A stretch of DNA of 64,000 nucleotides. Origin: Sorex araneus. Lineage: Eukaryota; Chordata; Mammalia; Eulipotyphla; Soricidae. Made by a program: the position numbers and the translations under genes. The notes beneath the pieces are model-generated. The model was not told the origin of the DNA. It made no database searches and saw only the letters and a list, made by a program, of their open reading frames with translations. The stretch lies in NCBI RefSeq assembly GCF_027595985.1, contig NC_073303.1, forward strand, positions 372,756,386 to 372,820,385. Direction: 5' to 3'. Shown here in pieces: positions 26,101-35,887 of this stretch; the first letter of the stretch is position 1, and every line of letters starts with the position of its first letter.

Positions 26101-26154
26101 TGCAATAATGTTCTTTTAAGAGGATAGGTATCCACATTTGAGAGTTTTATTTTA
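23126..26154. other. Longest stretch of the left half without recognised retroposons
   Basis: About 3 kb. 24195-24253 is a (TCTG/TC)n microsatellite. 23780-24600 and 25230-25460 are less AT-rich and contain short open frames (74 and 122 codons on plus) with no recognisable domain. I considered an LTR for 24024-24620 but saw no paired ends. Confidence 0.35.
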
Positions 26155-26331
26155 TTTTGTTTTTGTTTTGTTTTGGGGTGGCTACACTCCTCATTGCTCA
26201 AGGGTTACTCCTGGCTCTGCACTCAGGAACTATTCCTGACTGTACTCAGGGGCCATATGGGATGCCAGGGATTGAACCCAGATCAGCTCAGTAGGACAAA
26301 TACTCTCCCAGCTGTTTCATCTCTCAGCCCC
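26155..26331 (-). repeat. Type A SINE
   Basis: (TTTTG)n tail, 'gggttactcctggctctgca', 'ggccatatgggatgccaggg', 'attgaacccagatcagctca', 'catctctcagcccc'. Confidence 0.88.
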
Positions 26332-27066
26332 AAAGTTTTTTAGTAATGCTTTCTTATTCAGCAGAATTGATTAAGATCCCCAAAAGGTTGTAGTTCCTTT
26401 TCTCCATTTTTCAATAATTATTTCCTCAGTTGTTTATCAAACTTTCCAGTTCTTTACCCACAATAACACAGAACAATTTTTCTTACACTAGGAATGATAC
26501 ATCATGGACTAATTCACAAGATTTTTTCAAGTTTCAAATTTTATGTAAATACAATAAAACAAATGTCACTTCAGCCCACATATTTCTTTAGCACTTAAAG
26601 TTTTTATTCTACAATTAAATGTATTATGTACTTTTATTCTTCCCTAAGTACTTATAATAAGTGCGCATAAATATTTACCCTGGCTTATTTCCTCTCGTTT
26701 ACTCAGAGTAACTTTCCAAATCCTTGTGTTTCAAGACAGATTTTCCCAGTCCCTTATAAAGTGATGGTGTCTGTGTCACCATCATCACGGTACCTGCTTG
26801 ACAATGATGGAAACAATGTTCTTCTAGCCCATGGGATCAAATGTTTACATCATAAGTACAATGAAAATAATACCATAACCATTCAATTACTGCAGCTGGA
26901 AATTATTCAAGACTTGGTTTAATAGATATGATCAGTTTAGCTCAGCTCATTTCACTAGCTATGATTTTTAAATATTGTATATGTATACATATATTTAGTA
27001 ATTTGAGACTCTTGTATTACCTATGTTCCTTTTGTTCAAACTATAAATTTGGGAAATTGTGTTAAT
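26332..27066. other. Intergenic, nothing recognised
   Basis: AT-rich. Confidence 0.45.
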
Positions 27067-27136
27067 GGTGCTGGAGATTAAACCACAAGCCCCAGACATG
27101 CACGGCAAGTGTCTTACGACTGGGCTTTGTCAGCCA
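27067..27136 (-). repeat. tRNA-Ala-like (ID-type) SINE fragment
   Basis: 'ggtgctggagattaaaccac', 'catgcacggcaagtgtctta', 'cgactgggctttgtcagcc' resemble the reverse complement of a tRNA-Ala-type SINE head, a different tRNA source from types A and B. Confidence 0.45.
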
Positions 27137-27887
27137 CACTATAAATATTTAATTTCACTTTGCTTTGGAGACAATAATCATGATCATTCTTAAATTACAA
27201 TTATGATGAAAAGTGTTTTATTATTTTATTACCTCACATTACAATAAAGCTTTTTGTCCAGTAGCTTAGCATATTTCCTCCATAGTATTTTAATCACAGT
27301 AAGGACTGCACCTGATTTTATATCCCTTAAGAAAAAAAAAAGGGACACTCAGGAAATAGTTTCATTCTAAACCCTGTTTTAAAAAATTCAAAAATCTGTG
27401 AATTTGATCTTTTTTACACTTGGCCTCTTAACTGTGTATCTCTTCATAATATTCAGAATTAATATGAATTCAAGTTTGAATCCAGCATCCCCCACATTTA
27501 TTGGCAAGGCTTTCAAGAGTAATGTAAATCCACTTAAAATGTTGTATGCTTCCACCATTTCCATAAAAGTTTAATGAGTAAATGTTGACATGATTTTGTC
27601 ATTATATTGTGACATGATAAAATATATTTGGGTTACATATAAAAATAATTTATGAAAACTTCTAAACTTATTTTATGTCCCATTTTCTAAAACTGTGAAT
27701 AAAAACAATACATTTATACTTCCTTGGATTAATTTACACACGCCTAGTATCTGTCTAAATATGAAATGATTTCAAGGGATGGTCTCGACAATAATTTTAT
27801 GTGATCAAACTAAGGTAAATTGCAGAATCTCAAAAACTTGACTATTTATAGAAATGGCATAGTTTGGTTTCTGTTTGTTCATTTATT
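27137..27887. other. Intergenic, nothing recognised
   Basis: AT-rich sequence just beyond the presumed 3' end of CDH19. Confidence 0.45.
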
Positions 27888-28048
27888 TGTTTTTTGCTGT
27901 TTGGGGACACACCAGACGATGCTCAGGATTACTCCTGACTCTGTACTCAGGAATTACTCTGGTGATGCTCATGGGATTACATGGAATGCTAGGGATACAT
28001 CCACGCAAAGCAAACACTCTGCGGGTTGATACTATCACTCTGGCCAGA
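27888..28048 (-). repeat. Divergent type A SINE downstream of CDH19
   Basis: 'tgtttggggacacaccagac', 'aggattactcctgactctgt', 'tggaatgctagggatacatc', 'gatactatcactctggccag'. Confidence 0.8.
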
Positions 28049-28060
28049 ATAGTTGGGTTA

Positions 28061-28066
28061 TTTATT
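28061..28066 (-). terminator. Candidate CDH19 polyadenylation signal AATAAA
   Basis: This is the nearest exact AATAAA downstream of the CDH19 stop on the minus strand, giving a 3' UTR of roughly 0.5 kb. It abuts SINE sequence, and the AT-rich context makes chance occurrence likely. A second exact match lies at 27882-27887. Confidence 0.25.
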
Positions 28067-28496
28067 TTTTTTAAGCTTCTTGTAATCACCCAGCTTCTTC
28101 TCTTTATCTACGTAGAGTATTGGTACTTCATATATATCATACTTCAAACTCCTACGTTTTAAGATTAAAAAAAAGATCTGGAAAATGAAATAATATAAGG
28201 ATCACATTCAGTCCTTCTGTTTAGAAACATTAGAAGTGAGAAATTGCATGTATGGTATCAATCTATATGTACATTGATATATATTTTATATATACACATA
28301 TATAAACACATGTAAGCATCTACCCTAGGGGAACGGTTGAGACATATGCTAGAGTTACAGGGATTGGCTTCTAAGAATCGGCGCTCGGCATCTCGGAAGC
28401 AAACGGGAAAGCTGGAAGTCCACCCTCCGGGATGCTGGTGCTGCTGGGAGAGCCCAGAAGGGACTGCAGCAGGAGGGCGCCCGCGGCCAAGGCTCC

Positions 28497-28563
28497 AGCA
28501 TCTCCCCTCTGCACCAGCAGAGCATCTTCCCTCTGCACCAGCCGAGCATCTTCCACTCTGCAC
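28497..28563 (-). repeat. 24-bp tandem repeat, about 2.8 copies, in the CDH19 3' UTR
   Basis: On the plus strand the unit agcatcttccctctgcacca + gc recurs at 28497-28518, 28521-28542 and 28545-28563 with a 24-bp period and only one or two mismatches. On the transcript strand it begins about 15 nt after the stop codon. Confidence 0.85.
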
Positions 28564-28589
28564 TACTACTGACGGCATCAGTAGTAGTG
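28561..28589. repeat. Perfect 12-bp inverted repeat spanning the CDH19 stop codon
   Basis: The left arm cactactactga (28561-28572) is the exact reverse complement of the right arm tcagtagtagtg (28578-28589), with a 5-nt loop cggca. The right arm encodes the last codons (His-Tyr-Tyr-stop) on the minus strand, so the mRNA can form a stem with the stop codon at the loop edge. Confidence 0.9.
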
Positions 28590-29071
28590 GGCCTGCACGG
28601 TGGACCCGAACAGGCTCGCCAGCCTCCGGAAGCGAGGTCCCAGCTCGTTCAGGTAATCAAAATTCTCCTCCTGATCGGAGACTGCGGAGTCCAGGGAGCT
28701 CAGGGAGCCCGCCGGGGAGCCGGTGCCCTCGAAGGCGTAGGTCTGCAGGGAGTCGAAGGGCGGCGCCCAGGGGTCCGTGTTGGCCTCGTGGAGCTTCTCC
28801 CGGATGAACTGGCGGAACTCGGCGGGGTCGGGGCCCAGCTGCAGGGACTCCCGGTACCGGCTCCGGATCTCCTCGCCCGCGCTTTTCCGACCCCTGGGCT
28901 GGCGCAGGACGGCCCTGCTTCTCAGCTCCAGGATGTCAAAGGCGTCGGTGTCCTCCTCCCCACCGCCCTCGTCGTCGTACCGGAATATGTTCTCTCTGAA
29001 ATCCTCAGCTCTCTCCGGGCACAGAGTCTGTTTCCCGCGTTGTTTGAGAAATAAGATGAAGAGGACAAAGC
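28578..29071 (-). CDS. CDH19: CDH19 terminal exon: end of transmembrane helix and complete cytoplasmic tail
   Basis: On the minus strand the acceptor is ttcttgctcag|GCTTTGTCC; the stop TGA is at 28580-28578. The two first bases complete a Gly codon. FVLFILFLKQRGK finishes the membrane helix and its positive stop-transfer residues. RENIFRYDDEGGGEEDTDAF is the juxtamembrane segment that in classical cadherins binds p120-catenin. FDSLQTYAFEGTGSPAGSLS continues into SLDSAVSD...FDYLNELGPRFRRLASLFG, the beta-catenin-binding region. The reading frame is intact, with no frameshift. Compared with remembered human CDH19, many changes go to Arg, Ala, Pro and Gly, and the last residues differ (here QAHYY). 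The exon is GC-rich unlike the surrounding introns. The C-terminal codons sit inside a perfect inverted repeat (see findings). Confidence 0.95.
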
Positions 29072-30696
29072 CTGAGCAAGAAAACACAGCAGAACCGGCA
29101 TGAGCACAGGGTGAGGGGTAGACTTGAGAGAGAAAAAACAAAAACAAAAACAAAAACAGGGATGCGCGTCTATCGTGACATTACGGCCGAATACCATCTG
29201 CTGGTATCATAATAGTTTCTTAGGATGTTTGCCATCTTGGCTTGTGCTACCAGACTAAAGACCGAAGCTCCCTATCTATTAGACAAGATATATATTTGCC
29301 AGGGAAAATTTAAAAGGGAATTGAGGAATGACAGAAGAAGCAAATATGACCATCTCTCTTGGTGATGGTTCAGAGGAGAAAGAAAATAAAATACCTGATG
29401 AGCCATTTTTGATGATAATAATAAAGTTCAAATCTGAAATTTGATGTTCATGTGTCTTGGAAGTAGAACAAAGGAGAGGAAGGGAACGTTTTCTAATCTG
29501 CATGTATAATACTGGTCTTAGTAACCAATGAATCACATCAACAGACAGTTAAGCACACAGACCTGCACCGTCTTCCCCAGAGAGAGAGAGTCTGTGCATC
29601 GCTATTTTCTAAGTTAATGTCAATTTGCTACAAAGGATGCAAGCAGAAGTACCAGGTATTTAAAAGAAGTTTGGGCTCACTGTTTTCATTGTCATGACAT
29701 AGCACAGCAGGTAGGGTGTTTGCCTTGCGTGGCCAATCCTGGTTAGATTCCTCAGTCCCTCTCTGAGAGCCAGGCAAGCTATCCAGAGTATCTTGTCGCT
29801 TGGCAGAGCCTGGCAAGCTACCCGTGGTGTATTCGATATGCCAAAAACAGTAACAACAAGTCTCACAGTGGAGACGCTACTGGTGACCGACCCAGCAAGT
29901 CGATGAACAACGGGAGAATAGTGCTACAGTGCTACATTTAAAAAGAGGGACTCTGACACACAGAGATGTCAATTCACATGACCAGAGACACAAAACTGAG
30001 AAACCAAAAACTAGTGTTAAAGATCAGAAAGATGTTTCAAAAATGTGTGCCGTCCATATTCATTTGAAATTTCAAATTCTCGGGTATTTGAATTCTAACA
30101 CTAGCATGTCTACAAGCAATATATATTGTTAGTAAGATGATTTTCATAGAGAAAGACACATTTCACAACACTTTTTATATTTATATTTACACTTTGTGCG
30201 TGAGAAAGATTGCTGGGTCATTCTTCACCTATTATATGGAACTTTTCAGAACTTTACATATAGAATTTGAAATAAACATGAATCAATGCTATTAAGATTA
30301 CCACAGAAAAATACAGTAGATAACTGTCACTCTCACTGTCATCCCGTTGCTCATTGATTTGCTTGAGCGGGCACCAGTACGTCTCTGACGTGAGACTTGT
30401 TCTTACTGTTTTTGGCATATTGAATACACCCCAGGTAGTTTGCCAGGCTCTGCCGTGCAGGCAAGATACTCTCGGTAGCTTGCTGGGCTCTCCGAGAAGG
30501 GTGGAGGTATCGAACCTGGGTCAGTTGCATCAAGGTCGTGTGTGCTACTGCTGCAGCCCACAGTAGATAACATCATTTATAAAATATATTTAGATATATT
30601 CAAATAGTGGTCTTGGATTAAGTAAGGATACCAGGCTTACACTCCTCCTCCTCCTCCTCCTCCTCCTCCTCCTCCTCCTCCTCCTCCTCCTCCTCC

Positions 30697-30741
<45 letters not shown>

Positions 30742-33700
30742 CATTGATTGTCAAATTTCTCTAGTGTCTCAGCAACCTCTCCATTCATCCTATCCCTGAG
30801 ATCTTAGAAGCCTCTCTCTACTCGGCCTTCCCAGCGATGCCGCATTGGAGGCTCTTTCAGGGTCAGGGGAATGAGATCCCGCTGGTTACTGGCTTTGGCA
30901 TATGAATACACCATGGGGAGCTTGTGAGGCTGTTCCATGTGGGCAGGAAACTCTCGGTAGCTTGCTAGTTTCTACCAGAGGGTGAAGTAGGTTATAAGAT
31001 ATCTTCTGAGAGCTTGCTTTTAAGTCTCTGGATGTTGGCCGTTGATGGGATTACACACACCTGGGTTCCTCTGCCGGTACCTTCATGCGAGAGGCTTGTC
31101 CGAACGTGTGGAGAGGGGCCTCGGGCATGGCTATGGCTAGGTTTCGTGGTCTTCGGCCACCGGGAGCTCTGCTCGAGGTGGGGAGGGAAGCTGGAGCCCA
31201 TCCCCTCCGAGGGGACCCGGGGATGACAGTCAGGCATGCGGGTAAGAGACTCTCTAGGCTTACATCAGGTAATAAAATTTAAATTGGTGTGAGATAAATG
31301 GTTGGAATAGAAAGGTATCTAATATTTTTCAGTTTGTGAGCAGAATAGCAGACTTGTGAACCTTTTAAAGAAAATGACTGATTACTGGCCTGCCTATAAT
31401 GCTTTCCTTTCCATATCATTCATGCCTCTGATTCATGCTCTCATCGGTATAACTGTAGGTTTGCAGGACTTTTACATCTGTACATTTGTTTTAGGGAAGG
31501 GGAGGCTACCCCCAGTGGTGCTCAGGGCTGGCTCCTAGCTCTGTGCTCAGGACTGACTCCTGGCACCTTGAGAGATCACCTGGGGTGCTCTTGCTTTGAC
31601 TCCCTTAGTTCTGTATTTGTGACTAACTCAGTACTTGCTCTCCCTGAAAGCTTATGCTGTTTCATTGTTTTTGTTGTTGCTCCTGATATCTAGCAACATC
31701 TGACAAAACTGTTTTTATGTTAAAAAAAATCATTAAAACTTGGGACCGAAGAGTATAGTAGGTATGGACAGTGTCTTATATACAGTCTACCGAGGCTCAG
31801 TACTGACACCGTATGTTCCTTGGGGCATTTGGTGCTCCGAGCACTCCAGGACTGACCCCTGAGCACAGAGCTAGGAATAAACCCTGAGCACAGCCAGGTG
31901 GTGGCTCCAAACAGACCAACTAAAATCATTAAAAATCGGCTCAAAAACCAAAGCTGGAAGTAGAAGACAGCAATGTTGGAGGGCTAAGGATGTGACTTTT
32001 GAAGTTCTGAGACAATGACAGCCAAGTCGAGGTCCTGCAACAGACCTGCCCTCGGTACGCTGAGGTTGTGCTGATTTTTGGTCTGAAGTTTTGAGGGAAG
32101 CGTGAGAAGTGTTTACAGACTCCGTGAGGAGCCATTACAGAAAAGGAAAGTTTATGCTAATGAATCATTTTTAGTCTTGGGAATCTGACTAGAACATTGT
32201 GAGATCAATTTATCTCATCTCTAAAATGAGAATAATTTATCTACTTTACAAAAACAGCAAGCACACATAAGCAAAGCAAGTGGAGACAGATTATCGAGGT
32301 GTTCTCTGTGTGCTTGATACTTTGAAGTCAAACTCTCACTTACACTCCTAGTTCCTAATATGGACTTTGCTATCTGATGCTTCTAGACTCTGAATTCAAG
32401 TGAGTTTTGCACTGCAGGCTTGAATAAATGCGTGTGATGCTTATGGTACCTCAGCACATGATTTATAGCCACACAGCTCTTTGTAAATGCAGTCCTCTGA
32501 ACTTTACTTTCATTACTTATAAAATCAGGTGATGATAGTTGCCAATTCCTGTTTGTTGTGAGAATCAAATTGCATAATGCATGTAAAACGCTAAAGAGTT
32601 TCTCGAGGGTTAGAAGCAATCAATGGGAGCCAACTGTAATTATGAACTTTTTTTAGAACTATATATGATAAAATGCAAATGTCCAAAAAACATTCCTTGG
32701 CAGAGGTGCACATGTAGATTCATATACTCAGAATTTAAGAGTCTCAGGGCTGAAGCGATAGCATAGTGGCTAGGGCATTTGCCTTGCACGCGGTCAACCC
32801 GGGTTCGAATCCCAGCATCCCATATGGTCCCCTGAGGACCGCTAAAGGTAATTCCTAAGTACAGAGTCAGAAGTAACCCCTGTGCATTGCCGAGTGTGAC
32901 CCAAAAAGCAAAAATAAATAAATAAAAAAGAATTTAAGAGTCAGTGGCTTCTAGTTTGAACCGCGATAATTTTTTTCCAGTTACGGTTTGTCCTACATGG
33001 TTTAAGAATTATAATATGTGGGGTTGAGTGATAGTACTTGGGTTACAGAATTTGTCTTGCATGTGGACAACCCTGGATCATTTCCTGGGTTTTGACCTAT
33101 ATATGGTCCCCTGAGCATCTCCAAGAGTAATTCCTGAGCACGGAGTCAAGAGTAAGACCTGAGCATCACCAAGTATAGTTCCAAAACAACAACAAACACA
33201 AACAAAAAATCCCAAGAAATGAACAGTAATTCACTCCAAAGAGTAACTAAGCATATATACGCACACACTCACATGATTTGGCTGGGATGCAATGAGCTAT
33301 ATTCTATAATGGCCATTCGATTTTCAGTGGTGATCTGATCGATTAAGCACTACTTACCAAATATTATCATCAGGCATACCAGGACGGCTATTGCCACCTG
33401 TGTCCTGAGTGCCAGGGAGAGCATGAATCCCGCGTTGCTGCAGGCCTCTGTGCTGCCACTGTCATCACAGTCACAGACATATACGGTCAGGGTGTTTGTC
33501 CCCGTCAGCGGTGGGACGCCGTTGTCAGCAATTAAGATGGGCAAGTAGAAGACAGTGTCTTCTCGAAGGCTGAAACCGGTTCTGTTAGTCAAAATTACAG
33601 CCGTGTTATCTAAAAACAAAAAGCCACACATACCATTTTTCAGTGATATACGAGATATTTGTACCACACTACTATGTCATATACACCAGATATAGATATA

Positions 33701-35856
33701 GAGGATATAGAGATATTAAATGAGCTGAAACAGGAGCTGGAGAGTTAGGACAAGGTTGAAGCCACTTGCTCTGCTGGGACTAACCCTGGTTTGACCCTAT
33801 GTGCTGCCTCAGTCCCCAAAGCAACATTCTAGTGACCTGAGCACAGAAACAGGAGTAACCCCTGAGTCCCTCTGAGAGTGGCCCGATCCAACTACTCCAA
33901 TCAATATTTTAAAAGAATTAAGCTCAAAGAAAAGGAAGAAATCATTTCTGGGGAAATGACAATTAGCAGATTCTTTCAAGTAGACGTCATGATTTTTTCA
34001 TCACAGATATTGCTAATTCTAATTATGCAATTCATAAATCAGTCTCAAAATATCTTTTGATAAAAACAACAAACATCTAACTGCAACAGAGAAATAAAAC
34101 ATTAAACTCAGATGCCAGTTACACAGGGCTCCTAGGATCAAATTTAGTGTGATAACAGCAGTTTCATTGTGTTAATTTCTCATGACAGTATTTTTTCAAA
34201 CAGGAACCCATTATTTTCCTAACAATAGAAAGCACACAAGATTTTCAATGTCATGTACATTTGACAGCAATTGATCTCAAATAATATATTTACTAATGAA
34301 ACAAAATATGTACTTGACTTGATTGGAAAGATCATATTAGAATTTTGGGTTTCATGTTGAAATTATTCACCTATAGTTTATTTAAAATTCAGAAAATCAT
34401 CGATTCACTTATTTCACTAGAGAGAACTTTCAGTAATTTATACATATATGCATATATTTGTTCATATACTTTATGAATACAAGAACAGTTAGGACAGAAA
34501 AGGGACCACTACGACAATGATAGTTTGAAATGCTCACTCTGGATAAGAACTGAGTGCTGAAAGGAAGTAAAGAGACAAACATGATACCTTTCAGTACCTA
34601 TGTTACAAACTACAGTAACCAAAAGCAGAGAGATAGAGAGAGAATGATAGAGTGAGCAAAAGAGAGAGAGGGAGAGAGAGGGGTTCCTGCCATAGAGGTA
34701 TAAAAGTGGGGGATGGCGAGAGAGGGATCCTGGAGACATTGGCAGTGGGAAATGTACACTGGTGAAGGGACAGGTGTTTGAAAATCATATGACAAACCCA
34801 ATTATGAACAACTTTGTAGCTGTGAAATAAGTAAAACTTTTAAAAAAATTCTTCAAAAAAAAAAGGTTTTCCTTTCTGTGGCCCCAAATATTCTAAGTTC
34901 TTTACTCAATTTATATTATCTCATACTATTTGTTCCTTTATTTGTATTACCATCTCATAAATGTTATCTGCAACATTAAATCTTTAGAAAACAGTGAGAA
35001 AGTAAAATGCAAATAATGGAAATCTTTTCAAATATGTGCCTAAGCAATATTTTCCCACTATATCTTTTGCTTTTTTTGGGGGGGGGGTCACACCTGGCGT
35101 TGCACAAGAATTACTCCTTGCTCTGCATTCAGGAATTACTCCTGGTGGTGCTCAGGGGACCATATCGGATGCTGGGAATTGAACCTGGGTTGGCCACGTG
35201 CAAGGCAAAAGCCCTACCTGCTGTGATATCGTTCCAGCCCCAGTATATCTTTATTTAAGCAAGAACTCTGTAATTCTCACAAAATCTCAAAAACTCTTGT
35301 ACTTTATGTGCTAGACATATTTTAAAAAACTCAATATTTTTCATTTGTTTTTCAGTATAATTTTTAATATATTTTAAATCACTAGTTCTCATAAAGTGAT
35401 TAAATAAAATAAATGATTTTTATGATGCAATATTTGTATTGCATCAGTAATGTATTTTCTGTTAATATAAACAAATATAAGCCATAGCTTATTCTTATTA
35501 ATATTTGTACACTTCAGCAGAAGAATTTGAGTTCCTTTCACAGGGGAATTTGTCAAGGGTAAAAGAAAGAGAATGTACCTGTGATTATTTTTCCACAAAT
35601 ATACCCTCCCTAGATTGACATGTAAAGTTAATAGTAAAGAAAGACAGCTGTAATACTGGGTTACAGATGCTTGCCTAACAAAGTAAGTTAGAAATCTATA
35701 TGATAAAAATATGTTTGACTGAAGTAAAAAAAATGCCATATTAAAATTAATCCAGTTCTATGTGAAAGAAAAAAGTACTGTCTTTCTACACAATACCCTT
35801 TGTAATGTTTTATCCTTTAACTTACTAATAATTACATTTTATTATATTAGTATTAT

Positions 35857-35887
<31 letters not shown>

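Larger units (their letters stand above)
28060..28577 (-). other. CDH19: CDH19 proximal 3' untranslated region (extent uncertain)
   Basis: Sequence immediately after the stop is GC-rich down to about 28380 and then turns abruptly AT-rich. It starts with an inverted repeat and a 24-bp triplicated repeat. The first AATAAA on the minus strand appears as tttatt at 28061-28066, beside a minus-strand SINE (27888-28048). Whether cleavage occurs there cannot be told from sequence alone. Confidence 0.4.

Noticed and set aside
28587-29103. Plus-strand open frames of 155 and 108 codons
   Set aside because: They are antisense shadows of the GC-rich CDH19 terminal exon, whose minus-strand frame has clear cadherin motifs and splice sites.
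30640-30739. CRISPR-like array
   Set aside because: It is a pure trinucleotide microsatellite with no spacers, in a mammalian genome.
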